DNA of 64,000 bases from an uncultured Psychromonas sp. (GCF_947489755.1 NZ_CANLFB010000001.1:1-64000); one strand, 5' to 3'; positions 8,760 to 18,658 are shown, counted from the first letter of the stretch. Made by a program: numbers and translations. Notes: a model not told the origin generated them from the sequence alone.

Positions 8760-9749
8760 TTAATATTGTGGTTGAAGTGTAAGGGGAACTTCATCTAATA
8801 ATACTAACTGATGTTGTAGCGATTGTAACAACTCTTTCCAATATTGGTCAGTTATAAACCATGGAAAGTTTCGAGAAAATGCAGGATCGCTCCATCTTTT
8901 GTTGATCCAGCTCACATAATCAATGATGCGCATCGTTCTAAGACTTTCTATATGAGCGAGTTGATTAGTATTAAAGTCATTTTCTTCTTGGTAACCCTCT
9001 AAAATCATTGATAATTGTAATAGCTGTTCCTGTCTATCCCCATTCAATAACATCCAGATATCTTGTACTGCTGGCCCCATTTTACAATCATCAAAATCGA
9101 CCCAGTAAGGTTGACCCTCTTTTAAAAGTATATTGCTGGCATGTGCATCCCCATGTATTGCAATCATAGGTAGTACACTTAAGTTAGCATTGCTAATTTT
9201 ATGTTTAATCTTGTCAATGGTTTCAAATAAAGGAGCTTTGATCGCGTTAGGAATATGCTGACAATGGATTAGGTCGCTGGCAGCTAAATTAATCTTCTCG
9301 ATGACATTTAAAGTGGGACGTTCAATAAACTGATGCTTTGCACCTATCTTATGAAGCTTTCCTAATGCAATACCAACATCATATAGGCTATCAATATCGT
9401 CCACTGCCAAAGATCGTGCAGATAGGTTATTAAAAACTGCAAAATAATAACCAGCAAAAGAATGCAGTGTTTTCTCTTCAAAAACTAAAGGTGGCGAAAG
9501 GGCTAAACCAGCATTTAATAAACGTTGACAAAAAGCATGATCTTCCAATAATTGTTGTTCGTTCCAACGTTCTGGTCGATAAAATTTAACTACATAACGA
9601 TGTTGATTTTCATCAGTAAATGAATAAACGCGGTTTTCATAAGAATTTAAAGCTAATAAACCTGTTTCTGGATAAATACCAATGCTTGCTAAAGCATCTA
9701 ATTGGCATTCTGGAGTGAGCTTTTGATAGGTTAAGTTTGCGCTAGACAT
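8760..9749 (-). CDS. srkA: Stress response kinase A (YihE)
   Basis: 329 residues (E. coli 328). Ser/Thr protein kinase with the aminoglycoside-phosphotransferase fold, linked in E. coli to Cpx stress and protection from programmed death. Catalytic loop HGDAHASN at 199-206 with Asp201, metal-binding WVDFDD at 216-221. Start at 9749 chosen because GGAGAA lies 7 nt before this ATG; an upstream in-frame TTG at 9764 lacks such a site. The gene lies directly before dsbA, an arrangement conserved in enteric bacteria. Confidence 0.9.
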   Translation of the reverse strand: MSSANLTYQKLTPECQLDALASIGIYPETGLLALNSYENRVYSFTDENQHRYVVKFYRPERWNEQQLLEDHAFCQRLLNAGLALSPPLVFEEKTLHSFAGYYFAVFNNLSARSLAVDDIDSLYDVGIALGKLHKIGAKHQFIERPTLNVIEKINLAASDLIHCQHIPNAIKAPLFETIDKIKHKISNANLSVLPMIAIHGDAHASNILLKEGQPYWVDFDDCKMGPAVQDIWMLLNGDRQEQLLQLSMILEGYQEENDFNTNQLAHIESLRTMRIIDYVSWINKRWSDPAFSRNFPWFITDQYWKELLQSLQHQLVLLDEVPLTLQPQY

Positions 9750-9765
9750 TATATATTTCTCCAAT

Positions 9766-9797
9766 AAAAAAGGCGCAACTAACGTGTTAGTGCGCCT
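9766..9797 (-). terminator. Terminator downstream of ccoG
   Basis: On the minus strand AGGCGCACTAA/TTAGTTGCGCCT (one bulged base) followed by TTTTTTA. It sits between ccoG and srkA and separates the two transcripts. Confidence 0.85.
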
Positions 9798-9849
9798 TGA
9801 TCAACTAAGATAGCAAATCTAGTCTTTATTGATACCGCTTAGCGAATAA

Positions 9850-11250
9850 TTAAAGACCAAGAAAGAAAGAAGCATCTTGTTCAATGACTTCATCGCTCTC
9901 TATATTTGTTAGCTTAATTGTGACAGTTATTTTTTTAGCCTTAATATCATACGGGTCTACAGCAATTGAAATTGGTTGGGTAAATACCTCGCCAGATTGG
10001 ATTGTTATTTGTTTTGGACCAATTAATGTTGCATCTTTTAATCCGATAAAAGTAATACTGTACACTTGAGCATCAGTACTTTTGTTGATTACTTTTAATG
10101 TGTAGGTATTTTCTATTAAGCCATCTACATTTTCACGATACAGTGAATTTCTATCGCGTAAAATTTCCATTTCAGCATTGGTTAGCGTACTTATGTTTAC
10201 AATAAATAATCCCACCATGATCAATAGCATTAATCCATAGCCAATAATTTTTGGCCTTAATAATTTCGTTTCTTTACCTTCTAGTACTTGTTCTGATGTA
10301 TAAGAAATTAATCCACGAGGATAGCCCATTTTATCCATGGTTTGATCGCACGCATCAATACAGGCACCACAGTTAATGCATTCGTATTGCAAGCCATCTC
10401 GAATATCGATACCCGTAGGGCAAACTTGAACACATAAGTCACAATCTACACAGTCACCCAACTCTGTTTCACTTCGATCAATCTTACGTGAGCGAGGGCC
10501 TCGTTTTTCGCCGCGTGTTGCATCGTAGCCAACACTGTATGTATTTTTATCGAACATCGCTGACTGGAAGCGTGAATAAGGGCACATGTGAACACAAAAA
10601 ATAGAACGCATCCATCCTGCATTTGCATAAGTTGAAAATGTGAAGATAAAAATCATGATTAAAACAAGCATGCTACTTTGGCCAGTAAAAAAGTCTGTAT
10701 AGAGTTTTTCAACAGGAACAAAGTAAGAACAAAATGCCAAACCGGTTAATAAAGATACGGCTAACCAACCTGTGTGTTTAGCGGTTTTACGCCATATTTT
10801 ATTAAAGTTCCAAGGCATTTCATCAAGTCGTTTTCGTTTATTCGCTGTTCCTTCAAAGCGCTCTTCAAACCAAATAAAGATAAAAGTCCAAACCGTTTGT
10901 GGGCAGGTATAACCACACCAGACTCGCCCTAAATACGTGGTAAAAAAGAATAAGGCAAAGGCGGCGATAATAAAGACCCAGGCGACTAAGGTTAAATCTT
11001 GTGGAAAAAAGAGCATGTCAAATAGTTGGAATTGCTGCTTATCAACATCAAATAACACTGCTTGATGTCCATCCCAACGAATCATTGGCATGGCAATAAA
11101 GAATAAAATTAATCCCCACCCAGTAAATTTACGTAATTTTTGAAAAAAACCATAAACAGCACGTACATAAATTCGATTACTTGGGTTAAAACGATCGGCA
11201 CTATTTTTATGAGTACTCTTAATTTCTTTTATTTTAATTCTCTGGGTCAT
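9850..11250 (-). CDS. ccoG: Cytochrome c oxidase accessory protein CcoG (FixG/RdxA family)
   Basis: 466-residue inner-membrane iron-sulfur protein needed for cbb3 oxidase maturation, where it is thought to handle copper. Several hydrophobic segments (about 35-60, 85-110, 155-180, 190-215, 330-355) surround CGYTCPQTVW and CVHMCPYSRFQ, then a two-[4Fe-4S] ferredoxin domain: DCVDCDLCVQVCPTGIDIR and CINCGACIDACD. The C-terminal 110 residues form an IG-like periplasmic domain. No cco oxidase genes are in the window, so this copy is separated from its operon. Confidence 0.9.
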   Translation of the reverse strand: MTQRIKIKEIKSTHKNSADRFNPSNRIYVRAVYGFFQKLRKFTGWGLILFFIAMPMIRWDGHQAVLFDVDKQQFQLFDMLFFPQDLTLVAWVFIIAAFALFFFTTYLGRVWCGYTCPQTVWTFIFIWFEERFEGTANKRKRLDEMPWNFNKIWRKTAKHTGWLAVSLLTGLAFCSYFVPVEKLYTDFFTGQSSMLVLIMIFIFTFSTYANAGWMRSIFCVHMCPYSRFQSAMFDKNTYSVGYDATRGEKRGPRSRKIDRSETELGDCVDCDLCVQVCPTGIDIRDGLQYECINCGACIDACDQTMDKMGYPRGLISYTSEQVLEGKETKLLRPKIIGYGLMLLIMVGLFIVNISTLTNAEMEILRDRNSLYRENVDGLIENTYTLKVINKSTDAQVYSITFIGLKDATLIGPKQITIQSGEVFTQPISIAVDPYDIKAKKITVTIKLTNIESDEVIEQDASFFLGL

Positions 11251-11464
11251 TGTCTAACACCTGCTATTAATAATATCGCGATTATAAAGTAATTATGAGC
11301 TAATAAATGCTACAGAGAAAACAAAAAATGAGCTGAAATTAGTGCTTTATGATAAATATTTTACCTCTAATAGTAATGATTATTATTCCATGTGTTTTTA
11401 GCTTATAAATGAATCCAAATAGTTAATTTTGTTATCGATATGTAACGTTAAAAATAGGAATTTA

Positions 11465-11572
11465 ATGAGTATAAGTAGATTTGAATTCAGAGATGGTGGC
11501 AGAGGTGCTTATTATATTTTTATTATGCCTGTCGCTATATTGGGTGCGATGATATGCGTAATGTTTGTATAG
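11465..11572 (+). CDS. Predicted 35-residue single-pass membrane protein
   Basis: Short frame starting MSISRFEFRDGGRGAYYI, then one hydrophobic helix (about residues 17-35, IFIMPVAILGAMICVMFV) to the end. AGGA is 5 nt before the ATG. I recognise no family. The good ribosome site and a clean transmembrane segment support it; the short length argues for caution. It stands alone between ccoG and a lipoprotein gene. Confidence 0.45.
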   Translation: MSISRFEFRDGGRGAYYIFIMPVAILGAMICVMFV

Positions 11573-11626
11573 GCATCAGCTGTTATGTGGAGAGAGTTAT
11601 TCTGTTAATTGATAACGACTGTTAAT

Positions 11627-11650
11627 AAAAGCTTCGCTTTATAGCGAAGC
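11627..11650 (-). terminator. Terminator of the lipoprotein gene
   Basis: On the minus strand GCTTCGCT-ATAA-AGCGAAGC followed by TTTTATT, just after the stop codon of the lipoprotein gene. Confidence 0.85.
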
Positions 11651-11669
11651 TGAATTTGATGCTTGTAGC

Positions 11670-12059
11670 TTATAGTGTTTCGCTACAGCCTTTAGCACTC
11701 ATAACAGGTGTTGCTGTTTCTTTTGCTGTGTCGTAAGCACTATCTAGTTTAGCTTTTGCACTTGCAGTACTTACACCAGCAGTTGCTAGTAAGCCTGAAC
11801 CACTTTCAAGGCTTGCTACTTGCGCTTCATAATCAACAAATGTTTGTTTGATAGCTGAACAGCTTAAGCTTGGAAAGTTTGTGTCTAAAAGACCACTTGT
11901 TAAGCTTGTAACTGAGCTAGTTGCTGAAGTAGTTGCGCTAGTCGCACTTTCAGTTGCAGTCGCTGCTGCAGAATTAGCTGTTGAAGTAAGGTCAGAGCTA
12001 GTAGTTTGACAACCAGCTAATAATGCGCCGCCTAATATAATTAAAGCAATTTTTTTCAT
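11670..12059 (-). CDS. Small Ala/Ser/Thr-rich lipoprotein
   Basis: 129 residues. A lipoprotein signal peptide MKKIALIILGGALLAGC puts the lipidated cysteine at position 17. A low-complexity Ala/Thr/Ser segment (about 20-55) acts as a linker to a C-terminal part with two further cysteines (in LSCSAIK and KGCSETL) that could pair. No family recognised. A single gene with its own terminator. Confidence 0.75.
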   Translation of the reverse strand: MKKIALIILGGALLAGCQTTSSDLTSTANSAAATATESATSATTSATSSVTSLTSGLLDTNFPSLSCSAIKQTFVDYEAQVASLESGSGLLATAGVSTASAKAKLDSAYDTAKETATPVMSAKGCSETL

Positions 12060-12217
12060 TTTTTAGTTCACTTATTGTTTAAAGAAATAGAAGTGTATTT
12101 TTTTAGGTTAAAACAATCAATCAGTAATAACAGAATATACAAAGTCGTTTAAACTTTTTATATTTAATAAAAGGCTTAAAGCACTATTTCTATCTTTAAT
12201 TCACAACAATCTTTAAC

Positions 12218-12236
12218 GATAATGAATATCATTTGC
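12218..12236. promoter_or_regulatory. Fur-like box upstream of sitA
   Basis: GATAATGAATATCATTTGC matches 15 of 19 positions of the classical Fur consensus GATAATGATAATCATTATC. It lies about 45-80 bp before the candidate sitA starts, where a repressor would block the promoter. Iron- or manganese-responsive control by Fur/Mur is inferred. Confidence 0.6.
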
Positions 12237-12297
12237 GATTGTGGGTAAGCACTGCTATTGTTATTTTCACCTTAGTTTCATGTGGAATCAGACCCGA

Positions 12298-13185
12298 ATG
12301 CTTAGACCTTTACTATTTATTTTTATACTTACATTGCAATCGCAAAGTAGTTTTGCAGCCAATCAAGAAAAGTTTAAAGTCATTACTACTTTTACTGTCA
12401 TTGCAGATATGGCTCAGAATGTCGCAGGTGATGCGGCCATTGTTGAGTCAATTACCAAAGCAAATGCTGAAATTCATAATTACCAAGCAACCCCTGGTGA
12501 TTTGCGTCGCGCTCAAGGTGCAGATTTAATTATTTATAATGGCCTTAATTTAGAGCTTTGGTTTGATAAGTTTTTTAATAATTTAAAAGACGTGCCAAAA
12601 GTTGTTGTTACTGATGGTATTCAGCCAATGGGAATAACCCAAGGAACTTACGAAGGAAAGCCTAATCCCCACGCTTGGATGTCTGCACCAAATGCATTGG
12701 TCTACGTTGAAAATATTCGATCGGCCCTAGTTAAATACGATCCTCTGCATAGTGAAACGTATAATAGAAATGCGAAACAATACAGCCAAGAAATAATAGA
12801 TGCCGTGGCTCCTTTTAAAGATGCTATTGCGGCAGTGCCTGAACATAAGCGCTGGTTAGTCACGAGTGAAGGGGCTTTTAGTTACCTAACACGAGATTAT
12901 AATTTAAAAGAATTATACCTTTGGCCTATGAATTCTGATTCTCAGGGCACGCCTCAACAAGTTAAAAAAGTAATAGACCTCGTCCGATCGCATCATATAA
13001 CGGCAGTCTTTAGTGAAAGCACTGTTTCAGCTAAACCAGCTTTACAAGTCGCTAGAGAGACCGGTGCTAATTATGCAGGCGTACTTTATGTTGATTCATT
13101 AAGCAAAGCGGATGGCCCAGTACCGACTTATATTGACCTACTTACAACAACCTTGAGACATATTGCAAAGGGGATTAGTCAGTAA
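12298..13185 (+). CDS. sitA: Manganese/iron ABC transporter, substrate-binding protein (SitA-like)
   Basis: About 295 residues, cluster A-I metal-binding protein of the ZnuA/MntC/SitA family. Signal peptide [17 protein letters not shown], then [18 protein letters not shown]-like strand (V in place of one I), His ligand regions [15 protein letters not shown] and [12 protein letters not shown], and a late Glu/Asp region. There is no His-rich loop, favouring Mn/Fe over Zn. An ATG at 12280 in the same frame is possible; 12298 gives the cleaner signal peptide. First gene of a four-gene operon overlapping its ATPase by one base. Confidence 0.85.
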   Translation: MLRPLLFIFILTLQSQSSFAANQEKFKVITTFTVIADMAQNVAGDAAIVESITKANAEIHNYQATPGDLRRAQGADLIIYNGLNLELWFDKFFNNLKDVPKVVVTDGIQPMGITQGTYEGKPNPHAWMSAPNALVYVENIRSALVKYDPLHSETYNRNAKQYSQEIIDAVAPFKDAIAAVPEHKRWLVTSEGAFSYLTRDYNLKELYLWPMNSDSQGTPQQVKKVIDLVRSHHITAVFSESTVSAKPALQVARETGANYAGVLYVDSLSKADGPVPTYIDLLTTTLRHIAKGISQ

Positions 13186-14090
13186 TGATAACAAGCAAAC
13201 TTGACGGGAATAAGACGAAGACCAAACATGCCGAAATAGATCATATTAAAGTCGATAATATCAGCGTGACTTATCGCAATGGTTTCACTGCCATACATGA
13301 TACGACCTTTAGTTTACCGGAAGGCTCAATTACGGCGTTAGTCGGTGTTAACGGCAGCGGTAAATCAACCGTCTTTAAATCAATCATGGGGTTAGTGAGC
13401 TTGAAAACAGGCTCGGTTAATATATTGGGGTTAACGGTTAAACAAGCGTTGAAAAAAAATGTGGTTGCTTACGTGCCGCAAACTGAAGAAATCGACTGGG
13501 ATTTTCCTATTTTGGTTGAAGATGTTGTGATGATGGGCCGTTATGGGCACATGAATATGTTGCGTATGAGCACTAAAAAAGATCAGGAATTGGTTGAACA
13601 AGCTTTGTTACGTGTTGATATGCAAGGCTATCGTAAACGCCAAATTGGCGAATTATCAGGTGGTCAAAAGAAACGTATTTTTTTAGCCCGAGCATTAGCG
13701 CAACAAAGTAAGGTCATTTTGTTAGATGAGCCATTTACAGGGGTTGATGTAAAAACTGAAGAGCAAATAATGGTGCTATTAAAAGCACTTAGAGAAGAAG
13801 GGAAGATCATTTTAGTCTCTACACATAACTTAGGCAGCATTCCTGAGTTTTGTGATCGTACCGTTTTCATTAATCGAACTGTTTTAGATGAAGGCCAAAC
13901 AGCGAAAGTGTTTACCCCACAGAATATAGAAAAAGCGTTTGGTGGCGCACTACGTCATTTCGTTCTCGCAGGTGATCTCTTACATAATGATGATGATAAA
14001 CGCCAAGTGACAGTGATCAGTGATGATGAACGTCCCGTTGTTTTATATGGTGAGCAACATACGAATACCGTTATTAACCAATCAAAGTAG
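13185..14090 (+). CDS. sitB: Manganese/iron ABC transporter ATPase (SitB-like)
   Basis: 301 residues. Energises metal import. Walker [11 protein letters not shown]-loop [10 protein letters not shown], signature LSGGQKKR, Walker B VILLDEP and the switch His in STHN are all intact. The start codon shares a base with the sitA stop (TAATG), implying translational coupling. The first 24 residues and about 45 at the C-terminus extend beyond the core domain. Confidence 0.9.
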   Translation: MITSKLDGNKTKTKHAEIDHIKVDNISVTYRNGFTAIHDTTFSLPEGSITALVGVNGSGKSTVFKSIMGLVSLKTGSVNILGLTVKQALKKNVVAYVPQTEEIDWDFPILVEDVVMMGRYGHMNMLRMSTKKDQELVEQALLRVDMQGYRKRQIGELSGGQKKRIFLARALAQQSKVILLDEPFTGVDVKTEEQIMVLLKALREEGKIILVSTHNLGSIPEFCDRTVFINRTVLDEGQTAKVFTPQNIEKAFGGALRHFVLAGDLLHNDDDKRQVTVISDDERPVVLYGEQHTNTVINQSK

Positions 14091-14098
14091 GGGGTGTT

Positions 14099-15055
14099 AT
14101 GTTTGATTATTTATTAGAACCTTTTAGTTATCAATATATGGTGAATGCGATATTTGTAAGTGCTTTGGTGGGGGGCGTTTGTGCTTTTTTGTCTGTTTAC
14201 TTAATGCTGAAAGGCTGGTCGTTAATTGGTGATGCACTCTCTCATTCGATAGTACCAGGGGTAGCAGGAGCGTATATGTTGGGATTGCCTTTTGCTGTCG
14301 GTGCTTTTTTTTCCGGAGGTTTAGCGGCAACGGTCATGCTATTTTTAAATCAGCGCTCAAAACTTAAAGAAGATGCGATTATTGGTATCATTTTCACTTC
14401 TTTTTTCGGGCTTGGTTTGTTCATGGTCTCGTTGAGTCCAACATCGGTCAATATTCAAACTATTGTACTAGGCAATATTCTCGCAATTTCACCTTACGAT
14501 ACGTTACAGCTCTTATTAATTAGTTTTATTACACTGATTGTATTAACCCTAAAATGGCGAGATTTTATGGTGTTATTTTTTGATGAGCAACATGCCAGAA
14601 GTATTGGCCTGAATGCGACGGGTCTAAAGGTTATTTTTTTTACTTTATTGAGTGCATCGACTGTTGCAGCATTGCAAACGGTGGGGGCTTTTTTAGTGAT
14701 TGCTATGGTGGTTATCCCAGGGGCAACCGCTTATTTATTAAGTGATAAATTTAGTAATGTTATTTTTATTAGTATTACTATCGGTACGTTAACATCGTTA
14801 ATTGGTGCTTATTTAAGTTACTTTATTGATGGTGCGACAGGCGGCATTATTGTTTTATTTCAAACCCTTGTTTTTGTTATCAGTTTCTTTTTTGCACCTA
14901 AATACGGCTTAATAAGTAACAGAAAGAAACTAAAGCCAGTGACTCAGACTGTCTCGCAATCAATCAATAAATCAACAGCTCAGCCAACCGTAAAATCAAC
15001 GAACCATTCAAACCCAAAAAATAAAAGGGAGGTTGCTCATGCAAGCTCTATTTGA
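14099..15055 (+). CDS. sitC: Manganese/iron ABC transporter permease (SitC-like)
   Basis: 318-residue ABC-3 family membrane permease with about 8 hydrophobic helices. Family blocks SLIGDALSHSIVPGVA and QTVGAFLVIAMVVIPGA are present. The last 35 residues are a polar Gln/Ser/Asn/Lys tail not typical of the family. GGGGGTG precedes the ATG. Its 3' end overlaps sitD by 17 nt. It pairs with the next gene as a heterodimeric channel. Confidence 0.88.
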   Translation: MFDYLLEPFSYQYMVNAIFVSALVGGVCAFLSVYLMLKGWSLIGDALSHSIVPGVAGAYMLGLPFAVGAFFSGGLAATVMLFLNQRSKLKEDAIIGIIFTSFFGLGLFMVSLSPTSVNIQTIVLGNILAISPYDTLQLLLISFITLIVLTLKWRDFMVLFFDEQHARSIGLNATGLKVIFFTLLSASTVAALQTVGAFLVIAMVVIPGATAYLLSDKFSNVIFISITIGTLTSLIGAYLSYFIDGATGGIIVLFQTLVFVISFFFAPKYGLISNRKKLKPVTQTVSQSINKSTAQPTVKSTNHSNPKNKREVAHASSI

Positions 15056-15944
15056 ATCACTTGTTTCTCCTTTTACCTTTGAGTTCATGCAACAAGCATT
15101 CGTGATGGTATTGTTATTGGCTGTTCCAACGGCTTTACTCTCTTGTTTTTTAGTCTTAAAAGGGTGGTCATTAATGGGGGATGCTATTTCTCATTCTGTA
15201 TTACCGGGTATCGTGATCGCTTATGTTTTAGCGATTCCTTTTGCTGTTGGTGCTTTTGTTGCGGGTATTAGTTGTGCTGTTTGTACTGGTTATATTAAAG
15301 AACACAGCCGCCTCAAAGAAGATACTGTGATGGGAATTGTATTTTCATCAATGTTTGCATTAGGTTTGTTATTAATGACGAAAATAGAAACAGATGTACA
15401 TCTTGATCAAATTCTTTTTGGTGATTTATTAGGAAGCAGTTGGCAGGGAATAGGTGAAGTCGCTGTTGTTAGTTTACTTGTTTGTTCTTTCATGTTTATA
15501 AAGGGTAAAGACCTATTACTTTTTGTTTTTGATAAACAACATGCGCAAGTCATGGGGCTATCTATACGCTTTTTACATTATGCATTATTGTCTATTTTAT
15601 CGATTACTATCGTGTTCGCGTTAAAAGCAGTGGGTATGATTTTAGTGATTACAATGTTGATTACACCAGGTGCGATTGCCTTTTTAGTGACCAGAAGTTT
15701 CTATAAAATGTTAGTTATTAGCGTGTTGGTTACTTGTACTTGTTCTTTTCTAGGTATTTATATTAGTTTCTTTATTGATAGCGCACCTGCACCGACGATT
15801 ATCATGTTGTTCAGCATATTATTTATTGCGGTGTTTTGTTATAGCAGTTTAAAGATAAAACGTTTGAGTGAAGCTAAACATAAGCGACATAAAAAGCATT
15901 TAACAAAAGGGTCTTGGTTAGGTTATCCATGTCGTTATAGATAA
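15039..15944 (+). CDS. sitD: Manganese/iron ABC transporter permease (SitD-like)
   Basis: 301-residue second ABC-3 permease, related to SitC: SLMGDAISHSVLPGIVIAY and KAVGMILVITMLITPGA. The ATG at 15039 is chosen because AGGGAGG stands 6 nt before it; an in-frame TTG two codons earlier lies too close. The presence of two different permeases is the mark of Sit-type systems, in contrast to ZnuABC or MntABC with one. A hairpin terminator follows. Confidence 0.88.
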   Translation: MQALFESLVSPFTFEFMQQAFVMVLLLAVPTALLSCFLVLKGWSLMGDAISHSVLPGIVIAYVLAIPFAVGAFVAGISCAVCTGYIKEHSRLKEDTVMGIVFSSMFALGLLLMTKIETDVHLDQILFGDLLGSSWQGIGEVAVVSLLVCSFMFIKGKDLLLFVFDKQHAQVMGLSIRFLHYALLSILSITIVFALKAVGMILVITMLITPGAIAFLVTRSFYKMLVISVLVTCTCSFLGIYISFFIDSAPAPTIIMLFSILFIAVFCYSSLKIKRLSEAKHKRHKKHLTKGSWLGYPCRYR

Positions 15945-15955
15945 GGTAAATCCGC

Positions 15956-15987
15956 AATATGATGTTATCGCTATAACATCATATTTT
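15956..15987 (+). terminator. Terminator of the sit operon
   Basis: Perfect 13-bp A/T-rich stem (15956-15968 with 15973-15985), loop CGCT, followed by a short T run. Confidence 0.75.
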
Positions 15988-16019
15988 AACCATTGCTTAC
16001 TCAGTGTTACAGATAATAT

Positions 16020-16220
16020 TTATTGTGTAGAGCGTTGTTTAAACTGATGATGATCGCCATCATAAACAAAGTCATGCTTTTCAAGCTTTTCTAATAGTAA
16101 TGGCTTTTCAATTTCATAGGTTGCACACAAATCTTCAAGTGTTTGACTTTCGTTTCTTAATTTCATATTAACAATGCTCAGTAGCATATTAACATCCATT
16201 TTTTTGTAATTTTCCAACAT
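16020..16220 (-). CDS. DUF4250 domain protein
   Basis: 66 residues, MLENYKKMDVNMLLSIVNMK followed by a small helix-turn-helix-like body. This is the DUF4250 pattern as I know it; function unknown. AGGAGAG stands before the ATG. Last gene of a minus-strand run that begins at aroE. Confidence 0.75.
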   Translation of the reverse strand: MLENYKKMDVNMLLSIVNMKLRNESQTLEDLCATYEIEKPLLLEKLEKHDFVYDGDHHQFKQRSTQ

Positions 16221-16258
16221 AGTGTCTCTCCTCTCGATTGATTAAGCGTGTTGTCTTT

Positions 16259-16522
16259 TTATAATAAACCACGTGCTTTTAATAACGCAGTTTGAAAATC
16301 ATCTTCACAATCTTTGGCAATACCCGGAATCATTTCACCTTTTGCCGTTTGATCCATTTTTAACTGATAAATAATCACTTCGTCGGTCAACTCTGCAATC
16401 GGCTTATCAAATCCAGACTCTGTCGATATGAGTTTTAATATCTCTAATAAACTCAGTTCTTGGTTCTTTAACCAATAAGGTTTAATGAGTTCTAATATTT
16501 CATTAATACGATGGCTTTGCAT
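16259..16522 (-). CDS. yihD: YihD family protein (DUF1040)
   Basis: 87 residues, clearly like E. coli YihD: RINEILELIKPYW, ESGFDKPIAELTD, YQLKMDQTAK, and the C-terminal DDFQTALLKARGLL. Function unknown. In E. coli yihD sits near srkA-dsbA; here it lies about 7 kb away, after aroE and a DUF1488 gene. Confidence 0.85.
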   Translation of the reverse strand: MQSHRINEILELIKPYWLKNQELSLLEILKLISTESGFDKPIAELTDEVIIYQLKMDQTAKGEMIPGIAKDCEDDFQTALLKARGLL

Positions 16523-16549
16523 GACGTTTACTCCTTACTATTATAGATA

Positions 16550-16840
16550 TTAAGCCTTATGTAGATAGACTTTACCGTCTTCACTGAATGCTTGTTGATT
16601 AATCATTTCTTCTGCAAGATCTTCAATATCAAAACGCGCGTTATCAAATAAAGTCAGTGCAGTTGTTTCAATGTTAATGAGTTGTTCAGATGTTATTTCT
16701 GTTATCTCATTAAGTTCTTGTAAGTAACTGAATGAGATAACACAACTCACTAATTTTCCTTGGCTTTGTGCCTGAAACTCTACTTGTTGTGAGTTTATAT
16801 TGTATTGTTCATTATCTGAAAAGATGATGGCTTGATTCAT
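16550..16840 (-). CDS. DUF1488 family protein
   Basis: 96 residues. MNQAIIFSDNEQYN, the central VSCVISFSYLQ and the later FDIEDLAEEMI fit DUF1488 small proteins, which are often found next to aroE in Vibrio-like genomes. Function unknown. It starts 20 bp after the aroE stop, so it is probably in the same transcript. Confidence 0.75.
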   Translation of the reverse strand: MNQAIIFSDNEQYNINSQQVEFQAQSQGKLVSCVISFSYLQELNEITEITSEQLINIETTALTLFDNARFDIEDLAEEMINQQAFSEDGKVYLHKA

Positions 16841-16859
16841 GTTAAGTTCTCTATAAAAA

Positions 16860-17678
16860 CTAACCCGCTAAGTTATGGCGTAATTCAGTTAATACTTGTT
16901 TAGCGCCTGGTTTGACACCACGCCAAATCGCAAAGCTTTCAGCAGCTTGGCCGACTAACATGCCTAAACCATCGATAGTTAATCGTGCCCCATTTTCTTT
17001 TGCCCAAGCATTGAACGCAGTGACTTCTGCATTATAAGTCATGTCATATATGGCTGTTTCTGGTGTAATTAATGTTGTTGATATGTTGGGAAGGCTGCCA
17101 TGTAAACCCGCAGAGGTTGAGTTAATAATAAGATCATAAGGACCCGTTAATTGATCATACTCAATAGCATTAATGTTACCTAATTCATTAAAAATAGACA
17201 TGAGTGTCTGCGCTTTTTCATGTGTTCTGTTAGCGATCGTTAACTGTGCAGGGTTCTCTGCCAATAAAGAACTACATACCCCACGCGCCGCGCCACCAGC
17301 ACCTAATAATAAAATACGTGCGCCAGTGAGATTTACATGATTATTCTTTAAGTCTAAAACTAATCCTGCACCATCAGTATTATCGCCAATAATTAATCCA
17401 TCATCGGTTTTCTTTAACGTATTAACCGCACCCGCTAAACGCGCTCGTTCAGTTAATGATTGTGCAAACTGAAATGCTTCTTCTTTAAACGGTGCAGTAA
17501 TATTACAACCTTTAGCATTGCTATTAAAAAAGGCTTGAATTGACTCTAAAAAACCTTCAATTGGTGCTTCTACAATACCGTAGGACATCTGCTGCTGTGT
17601 TTGATTGGCAAATAAGGTGTGAATAAAAGGCGATTTACTATGTTTAATAGGATTGCCAAAAACAGCGTACTGATCCAT
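16860..17678 (-). CDS. aroE: Shikimate dehydrogenase
   Basis: 272 residues. NADPH-dependent reduction of 3-dehydroshikimate to shikimate in aromatic amino-acid synthesis. Substrate motif [12 protein letters not shown] (9-20), catalytic Lys65 in [15 protein letters not shown] loop [11 protein letters not shown], then NRTHEKA and C-terminal [18 protein letters not shown]. In E. coli aroE follows tsaC; here tsaC is 6 kb away. Confidence 0.93.
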   Translation of the reverse strand: MDQYAVFGNPIKHSKSPFIHTLFANQTQQQMSYGIVEAPIEGFLESIQAFFNSNAKGCNITAPFKEEAFQFAQSLTERARLAGAVNTLKKTDDGLIIGDNTDGAGLVLDLKNNHVNLTGARILLLGAGGAARGVCSSLLAENPAQLTIANRTHEKAQTLMSIFNELGNINAIEYDQLTGPYDLIINSTSAGLHGSLPNISTTLITPETAIYDMTYNAEVTAFNAWAKENGARLTIDGLGMLVGQAAESFAIWRGVKPGAKQVLTELRHNLAG

Positions 17679-17776
17679 GTTAACTCCAATTTCATTAAGT
17701 TTAGTCTAAGTTTAATCTAACATGTCTGCTTTGTTCAGTGTATCGACTCGTGATATTTTTATGCGATGATAATTGC

Positions 17777-18658
17777 TTATAACGATAATTTAGGTTGTAT
17801 ATAGTCAATAAAAGCAGAAATACGACGCGCAATGGTCGATGATTTATAATATACCGCATTGATTTGCTCACAGTCGTGACTAACCTGTTTTTGATCTGCT
17901 AGCAAAGGAATTAACAGACCCGCTTCAATATCCTTTTTCACCATAAATGCTGATAAACAAGCGATACCATTACCAGCAATCGCGAGTTGTCGCACACTCT
18001 CACCGTTACTCGATACAATGTTTGGCTGAATGCAATTAAAGCCTTTCAGTGGCCATTGGTTAAGTGATTTTGCTCCAGACAACCCAAGTAATTGATGGTC
18101 CGCTAACTGTGCCGTAGTCTGTGGAACACCTTGAGTAGAAAGGTATTTGGGAGCGGCCACGATGTGTAATAGGCTTCTGCCTAATGGGCGAGCGTGTAAG
18201 GTTGAATCCACTAAACGACCAATACGGATCGCAACATCTGTTTTCTTTTCTAACAGATCCACTATGCCTTCGTTGCTGGTTAGTTCGAGTTGAATATCAG
18301 GGTATGCCTCTGAAAAGCCTTTTATCAATGGAATTAACTGATGAAAAATAAATGGGCTGGCAGCATCTACACGTAATCGACCTTTGGGTAAATCACCACG
18401 AGAAACTAAGTCTTCTTCAGCCTGCTGAAGCTGCAATAATCCTTGTCGTACAGAATGAATAAACTGCTGACCTTCATCGGTTAATTCTAAGCGTCGTGTC
18501 GTGCGGTTTAAAATAGAAACACCCAATTGCTTCTCAATTTTACTGACGGCACGTGACACTCGCGCTACTTGAATATCGAGCATATCTGCAGCCGCAGAAA
18601 AACCACCGTTATCTACAACGGCAAGTAAGATGGTTAAGTCATCGGATCGTGTTTGCAT
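17777..18658 (-). CDS. LysR-family transcriptional regulator
   Basis: About 293 residues: N-terminal winged helix (LTILLAVVDNGGFSAAADML ..VSRAVSKIEKQLG) and a C-terminal effector domain. Start at 18658 (MQTRSDDL) preferred; the frame extends upstream to 18718 but adds an unrelated 20 residues. Divergently transcribed from an MFS efflux gene with about 200 bp between, the usual layout for a regulator and its target. Effector unknown. Confidence 0.85.
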   Translation of the reverse strand: MQTRSDDLTILLAVVDNGGFSAAADMLDIQVARVSRAVSKIEKQLGVSILNRTTRRLELTDEGQQFIHSVRQGLLQLQQAEEDLVSRGDLPKGRLRVDAASPFIFHQLIPLIKGFSEAYPDIQLELTSNEGIVDLLEKKTDVAIRIGRLVDSTLHARPLGRSLLHIVAAPKYLSTQGVPQTTAQLADHQLLGLSGAKSLNQWPLKGFNCIQPNIVSSNGESVRQLAIAGNGIACLSAFMVKKDIEAGLLIPLLADQKQVSHDCEQINAVYYKSSTIARRISAFIDYIQPKLSL

